Source: Halomonas halophila
GTDB lineage: Bacteria; Pseudomonadota; Gammaproteobacteria; Pseudomonadales; Halomonadaceae
Direction: 5' to 3'
Assembly (NCBI GenBank): GCA_002433675.1
Contig: DJIP01000321.1
Coordinates: 1 to 18,893, forward strand
Length of the DNA: 18,893 nt
The position numbers and the translations under genes were made by a program. Positions 8,012-16,000 of this stretch are shown one piece after another. Within the stretch, counting starts at the first letter, position 1, and each line of letters begins with the position of its first letter. The notes under the pieces were generated by a model. That model worked only from the letters and a program-made list of their open reading frames with translations. It searched no databases and had not been told where the DNA came from.

Positions 8012-8422
8012 ATGCAACTAAATCGACGTCTGTCGGTCCCTCATAGCGAGATCGTCATGAGTGCGATCCGCGCTCAGGGAGCTGGCGGCCAGAACGTCAA
8101 CAAGGTCGCGTCGGCGATTCATCTGCGCTTTGATATTCAGGCATCGTCGTTGCCTGATGACGTCAAGGAGCGCCTGTTGGCGCTCAATGATCACCGCATC
8201 ACCCAGGATGGGGTGGTGATCATCAAGGCCCAGTCGGAGCGCACCCAGGAGGCCAACCGCACAGCAGCGCTGGCGAGGCTGAAGTCGCTGTTGCAGCAGG
8301 GGCTGGTGATTCCCAAGGCGCGCCGCGCCACCCGGCCCAGCAAGGCGGCCAAACGGCGCCGCCTCGAAGGCAAGAAGCAGCGAGGCAAGCTCAAGTCGCT
8401 ACGTGGCAAGCCGGAGACGTAG
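8012..8422 (+). CDS. arfB: Peptidyl-tRNA hydrolase / ribosome rescue factor ArfB
   Basis: ArfB (YaeJ) frees stalled non-stop ribosomes by hydrolysing peptidyl-tRNA in the P site; its tail lies in the empty mRNA channel. The 136-residue product matches the ~140-residue E. coli protein. Visible parts: release-factor-like catalytic domain with AQGAGGQNVNKV (GGQ at 25-27), a linker, and a strongly basic C-terminal tail (RRATRPSKAAKRRRLEGKKQRGK) as required for channel binding. The size, with no codon-recognition domains, excludes RF1/RF2. ATG 8012 has AGGAGG (7998-8003) upstream. It appears to be its own unit: 167 bp from the DCC gene and about 250 bp from the next gene. Confidence 0.95.
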   Translation: MQLNRRLSVPHSEIVMSAIRAQGAGGQNVNKVASAIHLRFDIQASSLPDDVKERLLALNDHRITQDGVVIIKAQSERTQEANRTAALARLKSLLQQGLVIPKARRATRPSKAAKRRRLEGKKQRGKLKSLRGKPET

Positions 8423-8464
8423 CGCGTCGAACAGCGCTGCATCGTGAACGCTCGTGAGGGCGGC

Positions 8465-8514
8465 TTTCCGCAGACGTGTGCGCTTCGGTGGCGGGGCTCG
8501 ACGCTCTGCGGAAA
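8465..8514. other. Spaced inverted repeat after arfB
   Basis: TTTCCGCAGA (8465-8474) and its exact reverse complement TCTGCGGAAA (8505-8514) flank a 30-base GC-rich loop in the ~250-bp gap between arfB and the coiled-coil gene. It could be a loose terminator, an operator pair or part of a structured leader. No T-run follows. Apart from this and the promoter at 8584-8612 I see nothing in the gap. Confidence 0.5.
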
Positions 8515-8583
8515 ACGTGCTCGGATACGGTACACGGCAATTTTCTAATGCTCGCTAGCGCGTATTTTTGATGGAGCACACCC

Positions 8584-8612
8584 CTGACGCGCCCGCGGTC
8601 AGGCAGTATGCT
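8584..8612 (+). promoter_or_regulatory. Putative promoter for the coiled-coil gene
   Basis: CTGACG (8584-8589), 17-bp spacer, TATGCT (8607-8612); each hexamer matches sigma70 consensus at four positions. It would start transcription near 8619, between the far upstream ATG (8568) and the preferred ATG (8670), which supports the shorter protein. Confidence 0.4.
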
Positions 8613-8669
8613 GAGATCACTTTGGTCCTCGAACCCCAGGACCCGTCGCACCCCAAGGGAGACCCCCGA

Positions 8670-10301
8670 ATGGAAGAGATCAATCCCGACAAGGACAACA
8701 ACACCGAGAAGGGTGGCAACACCTCCGAGGCGACCCAGTCTTCGGCCTCCGGCAAGGATGCCAAGGAACTGTTCAAGGATAACCGCGTCAAGGGCCTGGC
8801 AGCGGTGGCCGGTGTCAGCCTGATCTGGGCCATCGGTGCCCAGCTCAGCGCCAGTTCCAACGGCGAGGCGCGTACTGCCCTGACCAAGGAACTCGATGCC
8901 AGCGAGTCACGTGTCGAGACCCTGCGCGAGCAGGTGTCCGGGCTGGAAGAGAGTCAGGCTACCCTGGAAGCCCAGCGTGCCGAGCTCGAGAGCCAGGTGT
9001 CTCAGTGGGAAGAGGCCGAGACCTCGCTGCAGGAAATGCGTGCCCAGCTCGAATCCTTGAAGGCCGAGGAGGCCGAAGCGCGTACCGCCCAGGCGGCAGC
9101 CGAAGAGCAGGCCGCCCAGGTCGAGGCCGATCTCAAGGAGCTCGAATCCACCCAGGCGTCCTTGCAGTCCGATCTGGTAGCGGCGCGCAATCGTCTGGAA
9201 GAGGCGCAGAGCGAACAACAGCAACTGGTGGAGCGTCGTGATGCGCTCAAGTCCGAGGCTGAGTCCTTGACCAGCGAGGTCGATGACGCCGAGACGCGTC
9301 TGAGCGATCTGGAAAGCTCCATCGAAGAGAAGCAGGGCACCGTCGGTTCCCTCGAAGAAGAAGTGGCGAGCCTCGAGAGCCAGCAGCAGGAGGCGCAGAA
9401 GCAGGCCGAGCAGGCCCAGGCGCGCCTCGAGCAGACGCTGGCCAGCACCACCGAGCAACGCGAGCAGGCCGAGGCGCGTGTTCGCCAGGCCGAGTCGCGT
9501 GCCGAGGAAGCGATCGCCCGCCGCGATGAGCTGCAGGCCAGGATCGATGAACTCGAGGCCCGTGCCGACGAGCGTCGCCAGCGACTGGCTCGTCTCAACA
9601 ATCAGCTCGACACCTGGCGCATCGAGCTCGAGAACCTCGATCGGGCCACCGCCGAGCTCTCCGATGGCGCTTCCTCCGGTCAAGGCAGCGACAGCGAGGG
9701 CAATGCCGACCAGCAGGCCTCGTCCCAGGGCGAAAGCAGCGGTGGCTCCGTTGAGGTCATCAGCTCCGGGGGTGGTGATCAGAGCAGCGGCGACCAGAGC
9801 AGTGATGGCATGAGCCAGGCCGATATCGCCGTTCAGTCGGCGAAGCGGTCGGCGGCAGAGGAGCAGTCGTCGCAGGAGCAGGACTCGTCTCAGTCGTCGG
9901 GCAACAGCGCGGCTTCGGCCAGCGAACAGGGCTCCAACGAGAGCGCCGCCGAGGACGAGGACGTTGCCTCGTCCGAGTCCATGGAGAAGACGCCGGGTGG
10001 CAGCGAGGGTGATCAGCAGGGTGAACAGGCCTCTGCCGACGCCGCCGAGGGCGATGCGGCGAGCGAGGATGTCTCCTCCGCCGATGCTTCCCAGGCGGAT
10101 GCGGCGAACGAGGAAGGCTCCACCGATGCGGCCGCCGAGGGCGATGAGTCGTCTACCCAGTGGACCGATGAGGTAGCCTCCGGTGCCGCTGAGGCCGTCG
10201 AGACGGTCAAGGATGTGGCCCGTCAGGCCGCCGAGAAGGTGCGCGAGGCAGCGGCCTCGGTCACCGATGACGCCAGCACCAGCACTGAAAGCACCAACTG
10301 A
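8670..10301 (+). CDS. Unrecognised membrane-anchored coiled-coil protein with acidic tail
   Basis: I do not recognise this 543-residue protein. Architecture: a polar N-terminus (1-40, inside), one hydrophobic helix (about 41-62, LAAVAGVSLIWAIGAQL), a long Glu/Gln/Ala/Leu/Arg coiled coil (about 70-330), a low-complexity acidic region rich in Ser, Gln, Glu, Asp, Gly and Ala (about 331-498), and an Ala/Val/Glu amphipathic segment at 499-532 (WTDEVASGAAEAVETVKDVA...). No cysteine is present. Any similarity to SMC-type proteins is probably only coiled-coil resemblance: no Walker motif exists. ATG 8670 follows AAGGGAG by 8 bp; the frame is open to an ATG at 8568, but that lies upstream of the likely promoter. 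A strong terminator follows. An envelope-spanning or structural role is a guess from shape only. Confidence 0.8.
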   Translation: MEEINPDKDNNTEKGGNTSEATQSSASGKDAKELFKDNRVKGLAAVAGVSLIWAIGAQLSASSNGEARTALTKELDASESRVETLREQVSGLEESQATLEAQRAELESQVSQWEEAETSLQEMRAQLESLKAEEAEARTAQAAAEEQAAQVEADLKELESTQASLQSDLVAARNRLEEAQSEQQQLVERRDALKSEAESLTSEVDDAETRLSDLESSIEEKQGTVGSLEEEVASLESQQQEAQKQAEQAQARLEQTLASTTEQREQAEARVRQAESRAEEAIARRDELQARIDELEARADERRQRLARLNNQLDTWRIELENLDRATAELSDGASSGQGSDSEGNADQQASSQGESSGGSVEVISSGGGDQSSGDQSSDGMSQADIAVQSAKRSAAEEQSSQEQDSSQSSGNSAASASEQGSNESAAEDEDVASSESMEKTPGGSEGDQQGEQASADAAEGDAASEDVSSADASQADAANEEGSTDAAAEGDESSTQWTDEVASGAAEAVETVKDVARQAAEKVREAAASVTDDASTSTESTN

Positions 10302-10352
10302 GCGTCAGCGAGACGGTTGCCGGCGGTGACGTCGGCAAGGTTGCTGGAAGCA

Positions 10353-10386
10353 ACAGCGGCGGGCCTTCGGGCCCGCCGCTGTGTTT
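10353..10386 (+). terminator. Strong intrinsic terminator after the coiled-coil gene
   Basis: A 13-bp perfect GC-rich stem (ACAGCGGCGGGCC / GGCCCGCCGCTGT) closed by a TTCG tetraloop and followed by GTTTT. It sits about 50 bp after the stop and separates this gene from apbC. Confidence 0.9.
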
Positions 10387-10403
10387 TGCGGAGTCCGCTT
10401 CGC

Positions 10404-10432
10404 TTAACCTCGCGCCGCCTGGGGCCTATACT
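10404..10432 (+). promoter_or_regulatory. sigma70 promoter for apbC
   Basis: TTAACC (10404-10409), exactly 17 bp, then TATACT (10427-10432, five of six matches). It sits between the upstream terminator and the apbC ribosome site, giving a leader of about 40 bases. Confidence 0.65.
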
Positions 10433-10476
10433 GGCCCGGCGGATGAACCGCGCCCATCTGGAAACAGGAGCGAGAC

Positions 10477-11283
10477 GTGATCGAAGGGGTCAAGCATATC
10501 GTTGCCGTGGCATCGGGCAAGGGTGGTGTCGGCAAGTCGACGGTGACCGTGAATCTGGCGCTGGCCATGGCCGCCGAAGGCTATCGCGTCGGGGTTCTCG
10601 ATGCCGATATCTACGGGCCCAGCCAGGCGCAGATGCTGGGAGTCGGCGAAGGCGTGCGCCCCCAGGCAAGCGGCGAGAATCAGTTCCTGCCGTTGGAGGC
10701 CCACGGCCTCCAGGCCATGTCCATGGCATTCATGGTCGACGTGCGCGAGCCCATGGTGTGGCGCGGCCCGATGGTGGCGGGTGCATTCCAGCAGATGCTC
10801 AACCAGACACGCTGGAGCGACCTGGACTATCTGTTCGTGGACATGCCGCCGGGCACCGGTGACATCCAGCTCACCCTGGCCCAGAAGGTGCCGGTGGACG
10901 GCGCGGTGATCGTCACCACGCCCCAGGACATCGCCTTGCTGGATGCGCGCAAGGGCATCGAGATGTTCCGCAAGGTCAAGGTCCCGGTGTTGGGCGTCGT
11001 CGAGAACATGAGCCTGCATACCTGTTCGAAGTGCGGCCATAGTGAGCCGGTCTTCGGCGAAGGGGGCGGGGAGCGCATCGCCGCCGAGTACGATACTCGG
11101 GTGCTGGGACGCCTGCCGCTGTCGATGGGCATTCGCGAGCAGGTCGACGGTGGACGTCCCAGCGTGGTCGCCGAGCCTGAGGGCGAGGTGGCGACGACCT
11201 TCCGCGCCATGGCGCGCCAGGTGGCCGAGCAGATCGACGGTGACGGCGGCGACCAGGGTCCGAGCATCAGCTTCAGCGAGTGA
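10477..11283 (+). CDS. apbC: Iron-sulfur cluster carrier ATPase ApbC (Mrp/NBP35 family)
   Basis: P-loop ATPase of the Mrp/Nbp35 family that binds and transfers [4Fe-4S] clusters to apoproteins in the cytoplasm. It has 268 residues. Visible: deviant Walker A GKGGVGKST (14-22), DADIYGPSQ (42-50), WRGPM, DMPPGTGD (122-129), and the cluster-binding Cys183-x-x-Cys186 in the HTCSKCGH stretch. E. coli Mrp and Pseudomonas ApbC are about 365-370 residues, with an N-terminal MIP18/DUF59 domain; that domain is absent here. It has not simply been missed upstream, because a promoter and terminator lie there. The start is GTG 10477 with CAGGAG 6 bp upstream. It is followed by dcd on the same strand after 158 bp. 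Confidence 0.95.
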   Translation: MIEGVKHIVAVASGKGGVGKSTVTVNLALAMAAEGYRVGVLDADIYGPSQAQMLGVGEGVRPQASGENQFLPLEAHGLQAMSMAFMVDVREPMVWRGPMVAGAFQQMLNQTRWSDLDYLFVDMPPGTGDIQLTLAQKVPVDGAVIVTTPQDIALLDARKGIEMFRKVKVPVLGVVENMSLHTCSKCGHSEPVFGEGGGERIAAEYDTRVLGRLPLSMGIREQVDGGRPSVVAEPEGEVATTFRAMARQVAEQIDGDGGDQGPSISFSE

Positions 11284-11302
11284 GGGCCAGCGAAGGATGA
11301 CG

Positions 11303-11319
11303 CCCGGCGCGTCGCCGGG
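11303..11319. other. Short hairpin after apbC
   Basis: CCCGGCG-CGT-CGCCGGG forms a 7-bp GC stem 20 bp after the apbC stop, with outer partly paired flanks (AGGAT ... ATCCT at 11295-11325). No T-run follows. It may be a weak terminator or a 3' stability hairpin. Confidence 0.45.
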
Positions 11320-11363
11320 TGATCCTCATCAAGCGCCGGTCAGGCGCCTATCACCTTTGCATC

Positions 11364-11392
11364 GTGACGTGGCAGCGAGGGGCCGCTATCAT
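11364..11392 (+). promoter_or_regulatory. Putative dcd promoter inside an inverted repeat
   Basis: GTGACG (11364-11369), 17 bp, TATCAT (11387-11392, five of six). The -10 box lies within the 10-base loop between GGGGCC and GGCCCC (11379-11400), so an operator or a leader hairpin could act here. Confidence 0.45.
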
Positions 11393-11441
11393 GTGGCCCC
11401 ACCGAACGCGTCCACTCTTCGAGCACCCAGCAGGAAGTCCC

Positions 11442-12008
11442 ATGAGCATCAAGTCCGACAAATGGATCCGCCGCATGGCCGAGAACGAGGGCATGATCGA
11501 GCCCTTCGAGGCTGACCAGGTTCGCTACGTCAATGACCGGCGGGTCATCTCCTATGGGACCTCGAGCTACGGCTACGACGTACGCTGCGCCGACGAGTTC
11601 AAGGTGTTCACCAACATTCACTCGGCGGTGGTCGATCCCAAGGCCTTCGACGAGAAGAGCTTTGTCGACATCAAGGGCGACGTCTGCGTGATTCCGCCCA
11701 ACTCCTTCGCGCTGGCGCGGACCGTCGAATACTTTCGTATCCCGCGCAGCGTGCTGACCATTTGCCTGGGCAAGTCCACCTATGCGCGTTGCGGCATCAT
11801 CGTCAACGTGACGCCGCTGGAGCCGGAGTGGGAAGGGCACGTGACCCTGGAGTTTTCCAACACCACCAACCTGCCGGCCAAGATCTACGCCAACGAGGGC
11901 GTGGCACAGATGCTGTTTCTGGAATCCGACGAGATCTGCGACACCTCCTACGCCGACCGTGGCGGCAAGTACATGGGCCAGCGGGGAGTGACCCTCCCGC
12001 GCACCTGA
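11442..12008 (+). CDS. dcd: dCTP deaminase
   Basis: Deaminates dCTP to dUTP, feeding dUTPase and thymidylate synthesis; homotrimeric cytoplasmic enzyme. The 188-residue length fits the Pseudomonas-type enzyme (E. coli 193). Motifs seen: SYGYDVR (42-48), the substrate-binding and catalytic [10 protein letters not shown] (110-119, with Ser and Arg), [16 protein letters not shown] (125-140, with the general-base Glu137), and C-terminal [16 protein letters not shown] 11442 has AGGAAG shortly upstream; the open frame further upstream (to 11319) has no family similarity and overlaps the likely promoter. It ends 65 bp before a long two-way terminator. Confidence 0.97.
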   Translation: MSIKSDKWIRRMAENEGMIEPFEADQVRYVNDRRVISYGTSSYGYDVRCADEFKVFTNIHSAVVDPKAFDEKSFVDIKGDVCVIPPNSFALARTVEYFRIPRSVLTICLGKSTYARCGIIVNVTPLEPEWEGHVTLEFSNTTNLPAKIYANEGVAQMLFLESDEICDTSYADRGGKYMGQRGVTLPRT

Positions 12009-12072
12009 GAGTGCACCTGAGCGTGTCAGAGGCAGGGCTGGCCGCTCCCGCTGCTGCATGCAAGGCCGTCAA

Positions 12073-12110
12073 ACAACAAGGCCCGCCGATCGCTCGGCGG
12101 GCCTTGTTGT
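12073..12110. terminator. Bidirectional terminator between dcd and purN
   Basis: A 17-bp perfect stem (ACAACAAGGCCCGCCGA / TCGGCGGGCCTTGTTGT) with a TCGC loop. The outer A-rich and T-rich arms serve as U-tracts in both directions, as expected between the converging dcd and purMN transcripts. Confidence 0.92.
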
Positions 12111-12134
12111 GTCCGGCGACAGGGCGCTCAGGCC

Positions 12135-12875
12135 TCAACGAGACTCGTCGTCCTCGTCGAGTTCCTCGGCGGCGTCCTCGTGGGACAGGCGCATGCCGCC
12201 CGGCGGCAGCGGCTGGCCGTCGATGGTCGCGATGTCGCCCTGCAGGCGAAGGCGACCCTCGAGGAACCAGCGTACCGCGATCGGGAAGATCAGGTGCTCA
12301 CGACTCAGCACGCGCTCCTTGAGGGTCTCTTCGGTGTCATCCTTGTTGACCTTGACCACGGCCTGGATCGCCACCGGCCCGCCATCGAGTTCCTCGGTGA
12401 CGAAGTGTACGCTGCAGCCGTGCTCTTCGATGCCGTCGGCCAGTGCCCTGGCGTGGGTGTGCAGGCCCTGATAGGCCGGCAACAGCGACGGATGGATGTT
12501 GATCATCCGCCCCATGAAGCGCTGGACGAAACGTGGCGTCAGGATGCGCATGAAGCCGGCCAGCACCACCAGGTCAGGCTCGTGGCGCTCGATCACCTTG
12601 ATCAGGGCGCCGTCGAAGGCATCGCGGCTGTCGTATTCGCGGTGGGGCAGGGCCACCGCGTTGATGCCGGCATCGCGTGCCCGCTTGAGACCATAGGCGT
12701 CAGCGACATTGGACACCACCGCCACGATCTCGCCACCCAGTTCGTCGTGGGTCTGGGCGTCGATCAGCGCCTGCAGGTTGGTGCCGCCACCCGAGATCAG
12801 CACCACCACCCGCGGCTGGGTGGCCTCTTCCGGGGTGAAGCCGTTCAGCTCGCCCTCGTTCACGCCTTCGCTCAT
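12135..12875 (-). CDS. purN: Phosphoribosylglycinamide formyltransferase (PurN)
   Basis: Third step of purine synthesis: GAR + 10-formyl-THF to FGAR. It has 246 residues against 212 in E. coli. The extra length is about 20 residues at the N-terminus ([20 protein letters not shown]) and an acidic C-terminal tail ([12 protein letters not shown]). Visible: phosphate loop [10 protein letters not shown] (28-37), the catalytic triad Asn126/His128 in [10 protein letters not shown] and Asp164 in EELDGGP, and AGFMRIL. The 20-residue shift from the E. coli numbering (N106/H108/D144) shows the core is intact. The ATG overlaps the purM stop by 4 bp (ATGA), so translation is coupled. Confidence 0.97.
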   Translation of the reverse strand: MSEGVNEGELNGFTPEEATQPRVVVLISGGGTNLQALIDAQTHDELGGEIVAVVSNVADAYGLKRARDAGINAVALPHREYDSRDAFDGALIKVIERHEPDLVVLAGFMRILTPRFVQRFMGRMINIHPSLLPAYQGLHTHARALADGIEEHGCSVHFVTEELDGGPVAIQAVVKVNKDDTEETLKERVLSREHLIFPIAVRWFLEGRLRLQGDIATIDGQPLPPGGMRLSHEDAAEELDEDDESR

Positions 12876-13945
12876 GACGCCGGCATCTCCAGTTGCACCT
12901 GCTCCTCGTCGCCCTGGCGCGCGGCGATGTGACCGATGCGATGGACGCCTTCGCCCTGGGCCTGCAGGTGAGCGCGGATCTGGTCGGCCTGATCTTCAGG
13001 TACCACCAGCACCATGCCGATGCCGCAGTTGAGCACGCGGTGCATCTCATGTTCGTCCACGTTGCCCTGCTGCTTGAGCCAGTCGAACACCGCCGGGCGC
13101 TGCCACAGGCTGGTATCGACGTGGGCGGTGAGGTCCTCGGGCAGTACCCGGGGCAGGTTCTCGAGCAGGCCGCCACCGGTGATGTGGGACAGGGCGTGGA
13201 CCTGATAGTCGTCGTGGCGCAGCAGTTCCAGCAGCGGCTTGACGTAGATGCGTGTCGGCGCCATCAGGGCGTCACCCAGTGACTGGCCGTCGATGTCGGT
13301 GGACAGGTCGGCGTCGGCCACCTCGAGGATCTTGCGGATCAAGGAGTAGCCATTGGAGTGGGGGCCGGATGAGCTCAGGCCCAGCAGCACGTCACCGGCG
13401 GCGACCTTGGTGCCGTCGAGGATCTCGTCCTTCTCCACCACGCCGACGCAGAAGCCGGCCAGATCGTAGTCGCTGCCTTCATACATGCCGGGCATCTCCG
13501 CGGTTTCGCCACCGACCAGCGCACAGCCGGCACGTTCACAGCCTTCGCCGATGCCGCTGACCACGTCGGCGGCGATGTCGACGTCCAGCTTGCCGGTGGC
13601 ATAGTAGTCGAGGAACAGCAGCGGCTCGGCGCCGGCGACCACCAGGTCATTGACACACATGGCAACCAGATCGATGCCGATGGTGTCATGGCGGCCCAGA
13701 TCCATGGCCAGGCGCAGCTTGGTGCCGACCCCGTCGGTGCCGGAGACCAGTACTGGCTCACGGTAGCCGCTGGGCAGCTGGCACAGCGCGCCGAAGCCAC
13801 CCAGCCCGCCCATTACCTCGGGACGGGTGGTGCGTTTGGCGACGCCCTTGATGCGATCGACCAGGGCGTTGCCGGCGTCGATATCGACACCGGCGTCCTT
13901 GTAGCTGAGCGAAGCCCTTTCGGGGGAGGAGGAGGAGTCGGTCAT
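12872..13945 (-). CDS. purM: Phosphoribosylformylglycinamidine cyclo-ligase (AIR synthase, PurM)
   Basis: Fifth step of purine synthesis: FGAM + ATP to AIR. It has 357 residues, slightly above the ~345 of E. coli. Visible: [15 protein letters not shown] (15-29), the substrate/ATP signature [55 protein letters not shown] and [15 protein letters not shown] at 13945-13943 is chosen because AGGA lies 6 bp upstream and the family begins there; the frame is open to 14068, but that stretch covers the promoter. It is first gene of the purMN operon and divergent from the AI-2E permease gene. Confidence 0.97.
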   Translation of the reverse strand: MTDSSSSPERASLSYKDAGVDIDAGNALVDRIKGVAKRTTRPEVMGGLGGFGALCQLPSGYREPVLVSGTDGVGTKLRLAMDLGRHDTIGIDLVAMCVNDLVVAGAEPLLFLDYYATGKLDVDIAADVVSGIGEGCERAGCALVGGETAEMPGMYEGSDYDLAGFCVGVVEKDEILDGTKVAAGDVLLGLSSSGPHSNGYSLIRKILEVADADLSTDIDGQSLGDALMAPTRIYVKPLLELLRHDDYQVHALSHITGGGLLENLPRVLPEDLTAHVDTSLWQRPAVFDWLKQQGNVDEHEMHRVLNCGIGMVLVVPEDQADQIRAHLQAQGEGVHRIGHIAARQGDEEQVQLEMPAS

Positions 13946-14030
13946 GACAGATCCTGTGGAGTCGGTCGACCCGCGGGCGTGGTGCGCACCAGCGGACGAA
14001 CGTGAGACAATGGGCACGTTGGGGGCGGAG

Positions 14031-14039
14031 ATTGTAGCA
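14031..14039 (-). promoter_or_regulatory. Extended -10 promoter for purMN
   Basis: On the minus strand TGCTACAAT (14039-14031) is an extended -10 (TGn plus TACAAT, five of six), about 85 bases before the purM ATG. No good -35 is visible at the usual spacing, which an extended -10 can tolerate. I saw no clear PurR operator. Confidence 0.5.
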
Positions 14040-14119
14040 CTGTGCTCCGGCCATCGCAGCCATGGCACACTATCGGTCGGGCATCACAGGGAATGGTGGT
14101 TTCTTTCGGGGAAAAGCGA

Positions 14120-15214
14120 ATGAGCAAGCAGTGGTGGATCGTCGCCGCGGTGGCGGCTGTTGTGCTGTGGTTCTTCGTCAGCATCGAGCCGGTGTTGGCG
14201 CCATTCTTCGTCAGCATGGTGCTGGCGTACCTGGGTGACCCTATCGCCGATCGCCTGGAGGAGCGCGGGCTATCGCGGCAGTGGGCGGTGTGTGTGGTTT
14301 TCGTGCTGTTGACCCTGCTGGTAGGGCTCACGCTGTTGCTGCTGGTGCCGCTGCTGGGACAGCAGATCGGGCAGTTGGTGGAAGCGCTGCCGGCGGTGCT
14401 GAGCTGGATTCAGAGCACGGTGCTGCCGGAGCTGCAGTCGTTGACCGGGCTCGATCTCAGCACCGACTTCGATGCGCTGCGCAAGGCGGTCCTGGAAAAC
14501 TGGAAAGAAACCGGTACCGTTGCCGCCAGCGTACTGGCCCAGGTGTCGCGGTCGGGTATGGCGCTGGTCGGCTGGCTGGCCAATCTGGCATTGATTCCGG
14601 TGGTGACCTTCTACCTGCTGCTGGACTGGGACGTGCTGGTGGGCAAGGTCAGGCGTCTGCTGCCGCGTCAGTGGGAGCCAACCGCCGTTCGGCTGGCCAA
14701 GGAGTGCGACGAGGTACTGGCAGCCTTCCTGCGTGGCCAGCTGATCGTGATGCTGTGTCTGGGCGTCATCTACGCCATCGGTCTGACGCTGCTTGGCGTT
14801 CGCTTTGGCCTGCTGATCGGCCTGCTCTCGGGCCTGGCCAGCATCGTGCCCTATCTGGGCGTGATCGTGGGGATCTCGGTGGCCGGTGTGGTGGCCTTCT
14901 TCCAGTTCGGCGACTGGCTGGTGCTGCTGGGTGTGGGGCTGGTGTTCGGCTTCGGTCAGCTGGTGGAAAGCACCTTGCTGCAGCCGAAGCTGCTGGGTGA
15001 CAAGATTGGCCTGCATCCTGTCGCGGTGATCTTTGCGGTGCTGGCCGGCGGCCAGCTGTTCGGTTTCACCGGGGTGCTGCTGGCGCTGCCGGTAGCGGCC
15101 ATGGTGATGGTCATCTTGCGCTACCTGCATGATACGTATAAGAATTCGTCGCTCTATGACGCGGAGCAGGAATCCGACAAGGAGCCCTCCGCCGCCAACG
15201 AGGAGTCCTCATGA
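14120..15214 (+). CDS. AI-2E family (PerM-type) transporter
   Basis: Polytopic membrane protein of the AI-2E transporter / PerM family, 364 residues. It has two or three N-terminal helices (about 8-75), a long amphipathic soluble section (about 85-150), then about five helices. Family stretches are IPVVTFYLLLDWD, ECDEVLAAFLRGQLIVML and SIVPYLGVIVGISVAG, with VESTLLQPKLLGDKIGLHPVAVIFAVLAGGQLFG near the end. The hydrophilic tail is acidic. Start: ATG 14120 fits the family, but its ribosome site (GGGGAAAAG) is poor; ATG 14093 has ACAGGGA just upstream and is a real alternative adding nine residues. It is divergent from purM and overlaps hda by ATGA. The substrate is unknown; AI-2 export is shown only for E. 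coli TqsA. Confidence 0.9.
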   Translation: MSKQWWIVAAVAAVVLWFFVSIEPVLAPFFVSMVLAYLGDPIADRLEERGLSRQWAVCVVFVLLTLLVGLTLLLLVPLLGQQIGQLVEALPAVLSWIQSTVLPELQSLTGLDLSTDFDALRKAVLENWKETGTVAASVLAQVSRSGMALVGWLANLALIPVVTFYLLLDWDVLVGKVRRLLPRQWEPTAVRLAKECDEVLAAFLRGQLIVMLCLGVIYAIGLTLLGVRFGLLIGLLSGLASIVPYLGVIVGISVAGVVAFFQFGDWLVLLGVGLVFGFGQLVESTLLQPKLLGDKIGLHPVAVIFAVLAGGQLFGFTGVLLALPVAAMVMVILRYLHDTYKNSSLYDAEQESDKEPSAANEESS

Positions 15215-15912
15215 GTCGAGCCCCCGCGCAGTTGCCTCTGGGCGTCGGACTGCGCGACGACGCGACCTTCGACAACTACCATCCGGGGGCCAACGCCACC
15301 CTGGTGGAGTGCCTGAGCCATCAGTTCGATGACAACGGTGAGCCCTTTCTGTATCTGTGGGGGGGCGACGGTGTCGGTCGTAGCCACCTGCTGCAGGCGG
15401 CCTGTCACCAGGCCTCCGCTCGGGATCTGCGTACCCTCTATCTGCCACTCGAAGAGCTGGGGCACTTTCCGCCATTGATGCTCGAGGACGTGGAGCGACT
15501 CGACCTGGTCGCCATCGATGATCTGGACCGAGTGGTGGGGCGCAAGCGCTGGGAGGAGGCGCTGTTCCACGCCTTCAACCGTCTGCGAGACAGCGGCAAG
15601 CGATTGTTGATCGCCGCGGATCGCCCGCCCCGGCAGCTCGATATCCAGCTGGCGGATCTGGCGTCGCGGCTGACCTGGGGGATGACCTTTCACCTCAGGC
15701 AGCTGTCCGACGAGGATCGCATGCAGGCGCTGAAGCTGCGCGCCCACCTGCGTGGCATGGAGTTACCCGACGAGGTGGCGCGCTACATCCTGCATCGCGG
15801 CGCACGCGAGCTAAGTGAGCTGTTTCGCTCTCTCGAGGTGCTGGACAACGCCTCGCTCTCGGCGCAGCGCAAGTTGACCATCCCCTTCGTCAAGAAGGCA
15901 CTGGACTGGTAG
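15211..15912 (+). CDS. hda: DnaA regulatory inactivator Hda
   Basis: DnaA-related AAA+ protein which, with the DNA-loaded beta clamp, stimulates ATP hydrolysis by DnaA and so prevents re-initiation. It has 233 residues. Visible: an N-terminal clamp-binding motif QLPLGV (7-12), Walker A variant GGDGVGRSHLLQA (51-63, with Arg where most ATPases have Lys, as is normal for Hda), Walker B LVAIDDLD (99-106), RLLIAADRPP (sensor region), LASRLTWG, and the C-terminal lid. The start overlaps the permease stop (ATGA), so translation is coupled. The order purN-purM / permease-hda is shared with Pseudomonas. It ends at a two-way terminator. Confidence 0.96.
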   Translation: MSRAPAQLPLGVGLRDDATFDNYHPGANATLVECLSHQFDDNGEPFLYLWGGDGVGRSHLLQAACHQASARDLRTLYLPLEELGHFPPLMLEDVERLDLVAIDDLDRVVGRKRWEEALFHAFNRLRDSGKRLLIAADRPPRQLDIQLADLASRLTWGMTFHLRQLSDEDRMQALKLRAHLRGMELPDEVARYILHRGARELSELFRSLEVLDNASLSAQRKLTIPFVKKALDW

Positions 15913-15933
15913 CGGCCAAGGCGTCCCCCGGAC

Positions 15934-15970
15934 AACAAGACGGCGACCCGCAGCGGGTCGCCGTCTTGTT
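15934..15970. terminator. Bidirectional terminator between hda and the lipoprotein gene
   Basis: A 17-bp perfect stem (AACAAGACGGCGACCCG / CGGGTCGCCGTCTTGTT) with a CAG loop, 22 bp after hda and 31 bp after the stop of the converging gene. The AACAAG/CTTGTT ends resemble those of the dcd-purN terminator. Confidence 0.9.
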
Positions 15971-16000
15971 GCCAGAGCCTGGTCGAATCGGTACGCGGGT

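Noticed and set aside
8568..8669. Longer start for the coiled-coil protein at ATG 8568
   Set aside because: No ribosome site there, and a plausible promoter lies downstream of it at 8584-8612.
8907..9683. Leu/Gly-rich minus-strand frame opposite the coiled coil
   Set aside because: An expected by-product of repeated Glu/Gln/Ala codons read in reverse; no start signals.
13946..14119. PurR operator between purM and the permease gene
   Set aside because: I looked for the ACGCAAACGTTTGCGT-type palindrome and found no convincing match.
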